NCBI RefSeq assembly: GCF_000516985.1
Contig: NW_006917093.1
Coordinates: 1,364,001 to 1,428,000, forward strand
Reading direction: 5' to 3'
From: Pestalotiopsis fici W106-1
Taxonomy: Eukaryota > Ascomycota > Sordariomycetes > Amphisphaeriales > Sporocadaceae
DNA: 64,000 nt
The notes beneath the pieces were generated by a model. The model did no database searches, was not told the origin of the DNA, and was given only the letters and a program-made list of their open reading frames with translations. Both the position numbers and the translations under genes were made by a program. Of this stretch, positions 7,459 through 18,459 are shown one piece after another (the stretch's first letter is position 1; each line of letters begins with the position of its first letter).

Positions 7459-10365
7459 TCAGAAGATCCTGTACAATACTCGCATAGTCATTGCGAATTG
7501 CACCCAGGAGGGGCTGCTTGTATTACGGCTGGAACCATCAGGATTGCTGTTTTTCGCGAGGAGAAATTGTACCATCTCGCGATTCCCGTTCTCAACCGCC
7601 TTCGACAATGGGGTATCTCCATGCGAGTTCTCGTAATTGACATCACCTCCTGCTTCTAGCAGAATTTTTGCAAGGTCAGCGTAACCTTCCGAAGCGGCGA
7701 GAAGAAGTGCCCTGGATTCTGGCAACGAGCTTTTGGTGAACGTTTGATGCTGAGATAAGACCTCTAATGCAGCAGTATTCCCCTCCTCCACTGCCACCCA
7801 AAATGCTGACTTGAGTGATTTCATGATGCCATGATTCGTCTCTTTTTGCAACAACGTGTTACCAAACGTTGATGTAGATTGGATCGCAAGTCTGTCAATC
7901 AATTCTTTGAGCAAAGATTCATTGCCAGCACGAATTGTCCATACCAAAGCGTCATCTTTTGAGACAGCACCCAAACCATTGTTCTCAATCAGTCGAGCTA
8001 TGATTCCCTCATAACCATTCCAGATCGCCCATGACAGCAATGACATGGGACTACGGGAGGTGATTTCGGTGTTGGCTTTGTTCTGAAGGAGAATCTCGAC
8101 GGCAGATTCATGCCCATAATTGACTGCCCACCACAAAGGTGTCTGGTTGTCATTATCAGCAGAATCGATACTGGCGCCTTCGTCTAGAAGCAATCGAAGT
8201 ATGGTCGAGTAGAGCTCATCGATTTGGGCTGTTGCTGCTTTGGTGTTGGCTTTCTGCTTCGTGTCCTTCACGATCCGTCGCCATTGGTGATACCCGAGGC
8301 TTGCCCCATGCTTTGATCGTCCCAGCGACAAAATGCCATCAAAACCGCCGCTCGCAGCCATTGAAAGGGGCGTTCGGCCACTTGCATCACGTGAATTGAT
8401 GCTGGCACCGCGATCAAGTAAAGTTTCGACAATATTTTCTCTCCCATGCCGTACAGCTAGTGCTAATGCCGTTTGACCATCGGTATCAGACGCCTCGATA
8501 TATGCACCATAATCAAGCAACATCGCGACCATATCTTGTTTTCCAGCAATTACCGCCCAACTGAGCGGAGTCAAAAGCCCTTTCCCCGTTTCATTGACGT
8601 TGACTTTTCCCTCGAGCAAATGTCTCAAGTCGTCCACCTCTCCAGCGAGAATAGTTCGCCCCAATTGAGTAAGCCAAGAAGACTGTGTTGGGGCGCGCCC
8701 ACCCGTTCTGGGTGTTATGCATGTTCTTTTATATAGGGTGGCTCGAATCCATCTCACCGAATCCGGGAATTCTTCTGCACAATATGTGACTAGGACCTCA
8801 GACAAGTCCAAATCTCCGCGATAAGACACGTGCTCCAAGGCTTTCACCGGCACAGTGAGCGCGTCAGGCCGATGGCTGAGCAAGATACTGGTCACTTCCT
8901 TCCCCCCCTGCGGGTCCGTCATTCTCTCAATCATACGCGGCGTAATGGTGATCTGATCCCCTCGATTAGACAATAAAGAGCGAAGACTCGCTGTCTTGGA
9001 GTTGCAAACGAAATCAACGACTAGATCATCCAATAAGGAACGAATTCCCCCCACGAAATGACCTGGCATAGTGAGTATAGGCGGTACGTCGCTTTTATCG
9101 CAGTAGCCGATATATGCAATCGTATCGCAAATAACAGACTTGACACTCCTTGAATAGTCTATAGCGATTGTGCCTTGGCCTTTTCCGTGTGTACACATTC
9201 CCAATAGGGCGAATATCTGATCATGGTCTTTCGAAGCCTCTGCTCCATTAAAACGTATGAGCAGGTCGTAAAGATCTTGTCCAGAGCTTGAACTGTTCTC
9301 TTCTCGTCGACTTCGTGGCATCAGATCCAGAAGAGCGTTTTGATGCGTATCCATGTTGACGCCGAGTTTTCGGACCAGATCCACGAACCAACGGACTGAG
9401 AGGCTTGTAGGACCCCAGTAGATCAAAGCCTCTCGAGAATTCGCGACCTCTTGAATGATCCACACTCTCCGGAACCACGGTTGCGTAAGAACATAATCCA
9501 TAGACTGTCGTATCCTTTCGTGGAAATTGGTATAGCGCTCAGCAAGGTTGCTAGAAACCTGCTCCCAATCCATTTCGCTAATCTCGTCTCTCAAGTTATC
9601 GGACTTGTGCGGCTTCTGAAGCTCTGGTGGTTTCTGCCGCTCATTGAACTCACGCAGTTTGTCTTCTAGCTCTTGGGTCTTTTGCCGCACTTGTTCTTGC
9701 ACCTCTGTCGTCTCGGGTAAGTTTTGCAGTTCTTCCAGGCCTTGCAGGTTCTGTTCAAGCTCTTGTTCCAGATCCCGAAGTCTTTTCCTTTCCGGCAAAG
9801 TATCCAAATAGTTATTCTCTTGTTCCAGACCCGGGGGCCTTTTCCTTTTCAGCATTCTTTGTGCATCTTGATGCTCTTGTAGGTGTGCAAGGGTGTCTCT
9901 CAAGATCGGCATCATGTTCGTCGGTCGACCGAGGTGTAACAAGACCCTCTCCGCACGATTGTAGATCTTGCCCATTATCTGTACCTGATGGTTCTTTTCT
10001 CTCGATTGCTGATCGGTCTGGTCGTTCTGATTGATGCAAATCCCGTCTATCCAGAGACATCGCTTTTTGTCAGGAAGCCGCAAGTCTCTCAGAACTAACT
10101 CCAAGGAGTTGGTGACCTGGAGAGAGCTCTCGAGCACAGATCCCTTCCGGGGTCCAAAGTTTTGGAATTCTTGAACGTAGACAGAAGCGCACATGTCGGC
10201 TGGACCCCAAACATAGGAAACTGCCTCGTACGACATCAAGTCTTCCTTATTCAATAATGCGTGGAAAATTTCAATCGTGATTTTCGGTTGCGATCCCGGA
10301 TGAAGCAAGATGAGACGGAAGCCATGCTCATCAGCAGTAATTGGCTTGTATTCGTAGTGTTTCAT
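7459..10365 (-). CDS. HET domain protein with C-terminal ankyrin repeats
   Basis: Single-exon reading frame of 968 aa. The N-terminal heterokaryon-incompatibility (HET) domain shows SYEAVSYVWG (about residues 45-54), CLWIDGICINQND (about 103-115), IYNRAERVLLHLG (about 134-146), WFRRVWIIQE (about 297-306) and DQIFALLGMC (about 395). HET proteins trigger cell death after fusion of incompatible hyphae; the partner is unknown here. A charged, coiled-coil-like insert rich in E, Q, K and L (about residues 160-275) splits the domain. From about residue 565 there are ankyrin repeats such as TPLSWAVIAGKQDMVAMLLD and TALALAVRHGRENIVETLLD. No NACHT or NB-ARC ATPase is visible between the two. The ORF stops early (SWVQFAMTMR...), while repeats continue in other frames to 7140. 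It is flanked by two miniature transposons, consistent with an accessory locus. Confidence 0.88.
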   Translation of the reverse strand: MKHYEYKPITADEHGFRLILLHPGSQPKITIEIFHALLNKEDLMSYEAVSYVWGPADMCASVYVQEFQNFGPRKGSVLESSLQVTNSLELVLRDLRLPDKKRCLWIDGICINQNDQTDQQSREKNHQVQIMGKIYNRAERVLLHLGRPTNMMPILRDTLAHLQEHQDAQRMLKRKRPPGLEQENNYLDTLPERKRLRDLEQELEQNLQGLEELQNLPETTEVQEQVRQKTQELEDKLREFNERQKPPELQKPHKSDNLRDEISEMDWEQVSSNLAERYTNFHERIRQSMDYVLTQPWFRRVWIIQEVANSREALIYWGPTSLSVRWFVDLVRKLGVNMDTHQNALLDLMPRSRREENSSSSGQDLYDLLIRFNGAEASKDHDQIFALLGMCTHGKGQGTIAIDYSRSVKSVICDTIAYIGYCDKSDVPPILTMPGHFVGGIRSLLDDLVVDFVCNSKTASLRSLLSNRGDQITITPRMIERMTDPQGGKEVTSILLSHRPDALTVPVKALEHVSYRGDLDLSEVLVTYCAEEFPDSVRWIRATLYKRTCITPRTGGRAPTQSSWLTQLGRTILAGEVDDLRHLLEGKVNVNETGKGLLTPLSWAVIAGKQDMVAMLLDYGAYIEASDTDGQTALALAVRHGRENIVETLLDRGASINSRDASGRTPLSMAASGGFDGILSLGRSKHGASLGYHQWRRIVKDTKQKANTKAATAQIDELYSTILRLLLDEGASIDSADNDNQTPLWWAVNYGHESAVEILLQNKANTEITSRSPMSLLSWAIWNGYEGIIARLIENNGLGAVSKDDALVWTIRAGNESLLKELIDRLAIQSTSTFGNTLLQKETNHGIMKSLKSAFWVAVEEGNTAALEVLSQHQTFTKSSLPESRALLLAASEGYADLAKILLEAGGDVNYENSHGDTPLSKAVENGNREMVQFLLAKNSNPDGSSRNTSSPSWVQFAMTMRVLYRIF

Positions 10366-11094
10366 ACTTTAACAAAGTGCGAATCGCGATCGATCTGTTC
10401 TGGTGTAAGTTTTGTTCATGGAAGAAGGATTGAATGCATTTGCGGCCCCTCGGAGCATTGACTGGTACTCATTCGTCCTTTATGTTGAGTAAGGCTGGAC
10501 AAAAAGCTTTTCCAGTCGTCGGGTGTGCATGACCTCGGTAGATGGCGGTATGCTCAAATATCACAACATATCTAGGACTTCACTACCTCTATCCTTATAA
10601 GTGAGATTTATGCAAGGGCTGACTGCAAGTTTCGCTCGAGTACGAAAACTATGCGTTAGGTAGCGATGCTGGAAAGACATGCGCTTGCACACACTTCATG
10701 ACTGATGATGTGACTAGGCAATGCTCTCGCAGCGGGCGCAGCAACAGACGGAAACGCCATTTCCCCCACCCCCAATCTCCATTTACAGGTGCATCGCCCC
10801 AATAGGGTCGGTCCACGAATGTTCAGCTTTGACTTGGCCTCTGGAGGGAACAACACCCCGCCCACCACGGCTTAGCAAGATCCATCTGGATATGCAAATG
10901 TATAGTTTGAAGGGCGCGACTGCCGGCTACCGAGGAATGGTGCATATTCTTCCATCAAGCTGGTATCGTAGAGTTGAGAATAAACTGTAAAAATGTACTA
11001 ACTTTTGGTAAAGAGCAACGTCACCAGGGCAGTGGCACTTTTCCATCACCACCAGCCTGAGGGCAGCCGATTCGGAAGCAGTTACGGTTGCTTA
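10366..11094. other. Intergenic, promoter side of the HET-ankyrin gene
   Basis: No convincing ORF on either strand. It should contain the promoter of the HET-ankyrin gene, whose ATG is at 10365. The miniature element at 11095 bounds it on the right. Confidence 0.4.
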
Positions 11095-11345
11095 CAGGGC
11101 AAACTGTTGAAAAACCTCAAATTGTGCGCAGCGAATAGCTAAAGTCACCTGTTTGATAATTATAAAAATGCAAAAAGGAAGCAAAAAAGGAAGAAAATTA
11201 AAGAAAAAAAGATTAAAAAGAAAATAATTATTGTAATTATATAAAACTTTATTTTGCTTTAATCTTTTTTATTATAATATAATTTTTACAGCTACGTAAG
11301 CGTAAGTATATAGGGTAACATGGTGTTTTTCAACGGTTTGCCCTC
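11095..11345. mobile_element. TA-flanked miniature inverted-repeat element (Tc1/mariner-like)
   Basis: 251 bp with 21-bp terminal inverted repeats. The left repeat (11095-11115) has core AGGGCAAACTGTTGAAAAAC and the right repeat (11325-11345), read on the reverse strand, has AGGGCAAACCGTTGAAAAAC; in all, two of 21 positions differ. TA dinucleotides flank both ends (11093-11094 and 11346-11347), the target duplication of Tc1/mariner/pogo elements. The interior is very AT-rich with A-runs and no ORF, as expected for a non-autonomous element. Family assignment rests only on the TA duplication and the structure. Confidence 0.7.
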
Positions 11346-11347
11346 TA

Positions 11348-11970
11348 GTGCTCCATAAGCAGTGGCCGACCATGTCCTCAATGACAAAGTCAGCCAAAAG
11401 TAAAACAACTTTGGTGGGCCGGTACCATCTCTGCTTAGATCAAGTCTTTGGGACTCATATCCAGGCAACTCTCTACCAACATAAACATCATTGGGTCAGC
11501 ACTTTGGCTCACAGTACATGATTGACAGATTTAGATATAGCTGCATATAAAGGTGCAAAGATCTTTGATGAGAGCCAGAGCATGAAACATGTGGCCACTT
11601 AGGTAGAATCACCTCTGTTCCGTATTGAAGAGCAGTCACTGCATTTCCAAGCTCGACTTATAGACGTAGGTATCGAAGGAGTCATATATAACAAATCACT
11701 GTAGATGTCTATCAGAGCGGTTCCATTGCTTGTCACGTTGTCCCAAAAACAGATAATCAGGTGAATACAGTGTACCCTAAGTCATTCATCAGACTCGCTC
11801 TCTCATCAACCTCCGTCCCAAACACCTCGGGCACAGCCCGGTGCCCCCCAAGCCATTTTCCCTCTCAACACCGCCCCATTACATTTCCACAGATCCAATA
11901 CGACCGCAACGCCCTGCCCATCAGGTACAACAACCCACAGAGCAAGAAGGAGCACACCACGACCGTGACA
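11348..11970. other. Intergenic, nothing recognised
   Basis: No gene or repeat could be supported between the miniature element and the small proline-rich ORF. Confidence 0.4.
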
Positions 11971-12147
11971 ATGGGCTCACGCCTAGTGAGATGCCCTCCT
12001 CCCCCTCCTCCTCCCGACGATCTCATCATGTGCAACCACCGCTCCTCACCACCACCGCCGTCCTCTACCGACGAAGACAGCGTCGTCACGCTCGTAGACG
12101 ATACGGCCGGCCGCGGAGCCTCGAGATTCTCAAAGGTATGGTATTGA
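11971..12147 (+). CDS. Possible small proline-rich protein
   Basis: Short ORF of 58 codons starting MGSRLVRCPPPPPPPDDL and continuing through a Ser/Pro tract and SSTDEDSVVTLVDDTAGRG before a stop at 12145-12147. The ATG lies in a good context (GTGACAATGG). A GTATGG donor-like sequence near its 3' end could lead into a further exon that I cannot place. The opposite strand is also open (11865-12320, with poly-Gly and a hydrophobic segment), so the open frames may simply reflect a CCN/GGN repeat tract. Not recognised as any family. Confidence 0.25.
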   Translation: MGSRLVRCPPPPPPPDDLIMCNHRSSPPPPSSTDEDSVVTLVDDTAGRGASRFSKVWY

Positions 12148-13061
12148 TACGGTGCGTGGAGAGGATCCCGGCAGAGGGGACTCAGGGCGGCGGCGGCGGC
12201 GGTGGCGGTTTCGTAGTGTGGGTGGTGAATCTGTTTCTTGCTTTTCTCGTCAAAAGGAACTGCGGCTTGCACATGGGATGGCCAAAAAGAATGGTTGATA
12301 TAGACGGCCAGAAAGGACAAGTCATGACTTGGTGTGAGTATAAAATTGGGAAACGTACCTGCGTTAAATCACTTGTAGCGCCTTGTTCAGTCTTGGGAGA
12401 GAGCATATACGACATGCTGCTACGTCGCGGCAGGGTCCCTTCGGGACTGGATGGTGAGCTCATGGTTGTTGTAAACGGTGCTGTTTTCAAGACTGCGCCG
12501 CGAAGGCATACATTCGAGACAATGCCAGTGAGCTGCAGGTAGTCTGGGCTTGCTTTGAGGCTATTTCTGTACTCAACCAACTCCGGTAATCTAAAAACTG
12601 AGGATCAGGATCATCGACGTGAGGATGAGAAAACAGCAACCTACTGCCTTGTATTTACGTTACACCACATGTTGACGCGTCAGGGATATGTGCAGTAACA
12701 CAGGTGACGAAAGTTTATTTGCATTGTTTTATATTGTTCATTGTAAATTACAAATGTTTCTCTAGAACTGGCGGTCGTGTATTCCAATAGTAGATTGGCG
12801 CGACCATATTGTCGAGCTCGCTTGATCGATCAAATGCAAATATCTTCGATCTTGGGTATTCCAAATATACAAAAATGATCTTTATCAGCTCCTCTTGGTA
12901 GGCAGAAAATGAGCGAAATAATTCCGAGTCAGACTAGACTCTATGCTGGCGCGCTAGTCTATGCTTTACTCGAAAACTTGATCGCCCGCGCTGAAATGCC
13001 ATACAAAACCCAGCTCATACAAACCTCTTATATCATGTCTGTAATTCTTCATGCGCTACGC
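12148..13061. other. Intergenic, nothing recognised
   Basis: A GGC/GGT repeat tract near 12185-12210 and AT-rich sequence downstream of the transcription-factor stop codon. No supported gene. Confidence 0.4.
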
Positions 13062-15785
13062 TCATGGCCAAACAGAGTACATGCCAGAATTTGCGGGTAT
13101 CTGGCTTGATGGTGGAGGTGGCTGCGGTAGTTGATGGGGCATTGGCTGTGGCGGTTGCATGGCTGGCAAGCCACTGTATTGCTGGAATAGAAAGTTCCAA
13201 TCGACCTCACCACCAAAGTTGACATCAGCAAAAGCACCAGCGTACTGGCCTTGGCTGGTGTCCATTGACGAGCTGGAATTCCATGACGGGGCAGTCACTG
13301 GATACGGTGGCAGATTCGGTGTTTCTGGGTTGATCTCTGCTTCGGGGCTAGAAAAGCTTCTCGGGGTCATGCCCGGCGTCATGGGCTCCGGAGATTTGCT
13401 ACTCTCCTTCAAACCCAGGCGGGCTGCAAGCTGCCTCATCGAAATGATCATTGCCGGTGGTGCCAGCGTCCTCCCCTGTGAGGCTTCATGCGCTTCCCGT
13501 GCGCCCCAAGCCTTGAGAAAGAGTGGCGTAAATGCCAAATGCATTGGACTGCGCATTTTATTGGTGATGCCTCTGCGCTCGTGGTTCTCGATCATGGCTT
13601 GCCAAGCTCGCTCGCAGAGTTCCCCAGATGTGCGTGTTCGCAGCTCTTTGGCAAGAGCAACATAAGCTGGCATTGGGAAGTGCATCATCATGAACCAACG
13701 AAACCCCTTCAAACTTGCGTTGGCCTGTATCATACTGTCGTATTCAATCATCTTGATCGACTCGAGAAAGAGAGTTTCATTCTCCACAAGGCTGAGGGGC
13801 TGCGGTGCGGTTGTTGCAATCTTGTAGAATCCCGAGATCACTTTTAGTTTGCTGACACTGGCACGAGTCATGGTGAGGGCAAAATAGTGCAACGGTATCT
13901 TTGGGTCGCAGTGCTTGAGATACGTGTCCTCGAGGTGAGTGATCAGACGCTCAATGTAATTGACCATGCGATGGTCAGCTACATTGGGTACCTGTGGGCT
14001 GGTCTCCGAAAGTACCGTTTTCATCTTGTCGCTACCTGGGGCTCTGGCAAACTCTAACCTGGTGAGTGAGAATACCATCTCTGTAGCACCAATGTGTGCT
14101 GACGGCGGATCCTTGGCGTGTAAGTGAAGGTCGGCATCATTAATGTTGAGTGGCAGTCTGCAGTCACCGCCATTCGAAATGGCGGTTATTGTTGACCCAG
14201 TCATTTCGCCAATGCGCCTGTCAAAGCTGACCAAGTTCCACCATAATCGTCTCCTCTCTTCAGTTTCAAAAGGCGACAGATTGAAACCAGCGCCATCGCG
14301 ATGCAGACCCATGCGATAGGCGAGTCTAACGGCAATCCCAGTAAGACAAAACAGCGATCGAGGGTCCATGTAGTGCCTGATGCCATACTGTGCAAGGTTT
14401 AGGGACCAAGTACAAATCGAAGATCTCGGGGAAACTTACAAGGTACAAGAGGAATGCTTGGAGCAGAGTCAGGTCCGTATGTCGCATAAACCCTCCATTG
14501 ACTAGCGCTTGCTGACATGAAGTATAGTACCGTTGCAACAGGTCACCCTTCTCATGACCAAAAGTGAGCTGCGTTTCTTCATCATTCAGAGACGTGACGG
14601 CCATGAAGTAGATGGCAAACATGAGTGCCTCGAGACTCTTTGAAACCTTTCCAATGTTGGCTGTAGCCTCGATAATGCGCTCTTGTAGCGTCGGGGTATG
14701 GGTCAGCTTGAGGATTGGATTGACATTATTGAGGTAAATCTGCCAGAGCTGGATGATCTGGATGGCCGGCGGGTGTTGCTCTGTAACACTTGCTGGGCCT
14801 CCTCCCGCCATGAACGGAAATCCGTCCGAGTTACCGAACATTTTGTCGTATGCGTTATTGATGCCGGAACCAACATCGTCCTCGTCAGATGAATCTTCGA
14901 GTTGCTGCTCCAGTGCTTTGAACTGAAAAAGTACTATTAGATTGTGAAAGCCTACATTCGATAGGTCGTACTAACCTCTTTTTGAAACGGGAACCACTTG
15001 AAGGTCCTACTCGTCAAGATATACATTAGTAAAAGTTGAATAGGACCAAGAACGGGCCATGATTACCTTGGCATGTGTGGATGTTCGCCCGGGGAAGTAA
15101 TCAGCTCTGGGTTGGCCGATTCGCTGCCTTCCCTGCGCCTGAATTCCGTGTCCAGCTCATCACCTTCATGGACAGTACCCGGGTCCGTAATCTTGATGTC
15201 TGGGCCGAGACTCTCAAATTCGACACCGTGCTGGGATAATAGAGCCTCGTACTTTCTCAGGCGGGCGACCAGGTCCCTTTCGGAGATGCGCTTCTTCCGC
15301 CGCCGAGGCGGCTGAGGAGGTATGACGCGGCAGTCAACGCCGGCCTTGACGCAATTTCCGCAAGGCTTATTCTTGTCACAACGGACTTTCCGCTGCTCTA
15401 GCGAATTGGTATTATGTTAGCTTGATTCTTTCATGATTGGCACATCGTGAGATCATAGCCCAGTATATAATAAGGGAAGGCCGTCTTGGAGATGGAAGCA
15501 GGAGACCGATTGACGCATTTCAAACTGGGGGTCTCCTTATAATTACATGAAAAGCACCACAAGCACCACCACTACGCTGTTGGACTACTTACGGCAGAGA
15601 ACGCAGGATGTGCCGCGCGTGACCTTCATCTCTTGGGCGGCGTGGATTTGCGCATGCGGCGGAGGCTGCGGCAGCGGCTGTGGGGCCGAGGAGCCGGAGC
15701 CGGGAGAAGCGCTCTGGCTCTGCCTATATGGTTCGCCATGGTCGTGGAGACTGGAGTCTGCAGGGTCCGACATGTCGAAGCTCAT
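13062..15785 (-). CDS. Zn2Cys6 transcription factor with fungal-specific TF domain
   Basis: Nuclear DNA-binding regulator; target genes unknown. Five exons in transcript order: 15785-15593, 15397-15067, 15006-14976 (only 31 nt), 14922-14440, 14387-13062; 787 aa with all phases consistent. The binuclear zinc cluster is assembled across intron 1: CVLC in exon 1 (final Cys codon split) plus QQRKVRCDKNKPCGNC and a last Cys in exon 2, spacing C-X2-C-X6-C-X5-C-X2-C-X6-C. A basic stretch PRRRKKRISERDL and a short coiled coil (LVARLRKYEALL) follow. The middle-homology (Fungal_trans) domain includes GIAVRLAYRMGLHRDG and ETEERRRLWWNLVSFDRR. The C-terminus is Pro/Gln-rich and may activate transcription. 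The first intron is 195 nt, longer than its neighbours. Upstream is about 2.7 kb of non-coding sequence, suggesting complex control. Confidence 0.9.
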
Positions 15786-18459
15786 CTGCCGGTCCCGAGC
15801 CTGTTCGCGTCGGGCACGTGCGGCAAGGTGAGTTTTAGGTGAGTGATATTGGGGCGGACCCGGTCTGTTGGACTCGAGAGATGAATGGCGCGATGGAGGG
15901 GTGGTTCAAGGTACGCAAAGCAGGCGAGCGAGTACTGAGCACTGAGCACCGAGCTGAGCACCGAGACGACGCTGTGCCTCACGCGATAGGCTGCGTAGCG
16001 ACGGTAGTAGGTTAGTTGGTCTACCTAGCCTGGGTAGTTGCGACGACTTCGGGACCGAGCTTCTCCTACCAAGACCAAAATGATCATCTCACGCATGCCA
16101 TGCGACGCCAATGAGGGACAAGCAGTGAGACAGAAGCGGATAAAAGGGCATGTACGGCAAGGTACGGTAGCGAGTAGGCAATAAGGTATGTATGATATGA
16201 CTTTCGGTTGCGGACGCTAGCTTGGACACACCAGACAGAGCGGCCGGCCGGGGCAAGAGGTTGTTCACACACGAGAGTTATAAGGTACAGATAGATATGG
16301 GGGAGGACAGGATAGAACAGAACAGCTCCAGACGGCACGAAACGGCAGAACCTGCCTTTTGCATCATCCACGGGGTTTTGATCTGGCCTTGGTTTGCCGG
16401 TCTGCTCTGATTGAATGAATGAATGCTTGATTGCCTGCTGCGGTACTTTGGTCGCCCTGGAACCTTGGGATCTCCCAGCAGCCTGGTGAGGAGGGGAGCA
16501 AGAGAGGAGACACTGACGGACGATTCGGGCGTGCCAATAAAAAAAAAGCCTCCGTTCATTCGCCGCTCGAAATACCGAATACAAAATGTCTCCAACGAAA
16601 GTTGGCTGTGCGCCCATGCAAAGGCGGAGAACTTGACTCCTTTGAGGAGGCGAAGGATCAAAAGGGCCCAGCAGCAGGGACTTGGGTTCGGGTGTGGTAT
16701 GCTGGGGTGTGTGTGTGTGTGTCTCTGTGTGTGTGTGCGTTTGGTGTGTCGGCCAACTGCAGATGATTATGGTGACACGCACCTACCGTAACTGCACGGC
16801 ACTCAAAGCGGGCACTATGTATGTACTGTAGGTAGTATGTAGGTACGTCAGTACAGTGGGTGGATGGATGCAGCAACAGAGCCTTGCTGAAGATATGCCC
16901 GCCGCCCCGTGCTATCGCATACCTCTGGTCCTCATCTGCCTCGAACCTTGGAAAAGGATTGATCATAGACTGAACCTGCGGCAAAATTGTCGGTTCCAAG
17001 GTTCCTGCTCGCGACCGAACTTGCACCCGTCGGATATTTCGGTCCCGAACAAGGCGTCTCGTGGCCGATGATAGTGAACGATATGCTAGGCCTGAACAAG
17101 CCTAGAGTAACCGCCAGGGAGTCGCTAACCCAGAGTCTGGACTCCCATGACATTTAAATAAGAACTGTTGTGCAAGACATCATGACTCTTGATTTCTCAA
17201 GAAAAGAGCGAGTCCAATACAATATTTGACATAATTGCAATCTGCGTCTATGGTGTCCACCAATATATAGCTATCGGGGTAAAACCCCGAGTCAACTCTC
17301 AAACACCCTCTGAGGATCCCGTTTGCAGCGCCCACACCACGAAATTAGAGTACGGAACCAGAACCCTGGGCGCATCAGCCAGCCGCAACTTAAACGGTCA
17401 ACTATACCAAATTTATATATAGAAAGTCGTCCAAAAGTCTTATATATCTATATATATGCCACCCTGACCGATCTACAAGTACTATACCTTGTTTTCACTC
17501 GCATCTTCCTCAACGCGCCACAAGAACCCAAGAAGTAGGAAGGAAGCAGTGTCCTGGTACTGAAACATTAGGACGATACTCAAAATGACCTGCAGCCATT
17601 GAACAAGAAGCCAACAGTCAGCTGCATGGATGGTCCTTTGAAACATCTTCATTGCCACTACATCGCTTCTGAATTCATATATAGATTCTACCCATGGAAG
17701 CTGTTTTGGCCCCACTCTTCCATCCATTCATCATCGTGAACAGTTTATATCATGGAGCGGGAGATTACCTTTTTCAAACAGGGCTTGGTCTCGACTCTTG
17801 CTGCTAGGGATCGTCGGCTCAGGAGGAGGAATTCTGATGCATCTCATCCTCTGCGGCTACAACACTGGCCGTTTGCATCTTGATGCCCAGATCGCCCTCG
17901 CTACCTGCTGGAATACCTACCTACATGTAGCCAACCCCTGGTGTATCTGCAGTGTATGCTTGGCCACCAGAATCCCATTGGTAAACATGAGCCGCCACTC
18001 TTCAACCACGAGCACGATGATATCTATAAAGGCTCTCATGCAAGCAAGATCCTCCAGGATGATACGGCGAAGGTACGGCGGAGGTACGACAAATAAGAAC
18101 ATAAACATTGGAGACGTGCTCATTAGGTATAGAGAACCAATTATCTACGTCAGTAACAAAGAACCTTGCTTCTCTGGGGATATTTTCATTCAAAGTATTA
18201 CATGAGATAGTTCACTATGATACGGATCCGGGGGAAACAAACCAGCTGACAATCGTAAATAAGCCTGTGCGTCGATGCCCCCGAACAATTGTTAAAACCA
18301 AGGCCGTCTGGGTCCGGGGGGTATATGATGATCTCATCCTAGAGATCCAAGCCAGGAAAATTCAAGCGCTACTTAGAAATATATATACATCAATCACAAC
18401 GCCGTACCCATGAGCTAGCTACATTATTCCGTTTCGTGACTCGGGCTCTTAGCTGTGCC
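15786..18459. other. Long intergenic region upstream of the Zn2Cys6 gene
   Basis: About 2.7 kb between the TF start codon and the 3' end of the F-box gene. It holds a GT-rich microsatellite at about 16706-16738 and pyrimidine/purine-rich tracts. Open frames exist on both strands (for example 16084-16782 reverse, 17798-18205 forward), but none has family features or intron logic. Probably 5' leader and promoter of the TF plus the 3' flank of the F-box gene. Confidence 0.4.
16706..16738. repeat. GT dinucleotide microsatellite
   Basis: Two blocks of GT repeats separated by CTCT, inside the upstream region of the Zn2Cys6 gene. Confidence 0.85.

Noticed and set aside
7425..7510. A 35-nt intron that would rescue the HET-ankyrin frame at the first break
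   Set aside because: Too short for this genome, and it would remove residues that fit the ankyrin consensus; a one-base indel explains the frame better. It also leaves the second break unexplained.
16084..16782. Reverse ORF of 232 codons in the TF upstream region
   Set aside because: It is built partly on the GT microsatellite (His-Thr repeats), with no family features.
17798..18205. Forward ORF of 135 codons
   Set aside because: Begins with a non-ATG codon choice, has no recognised motif, and splice-like sequences do not extend it.
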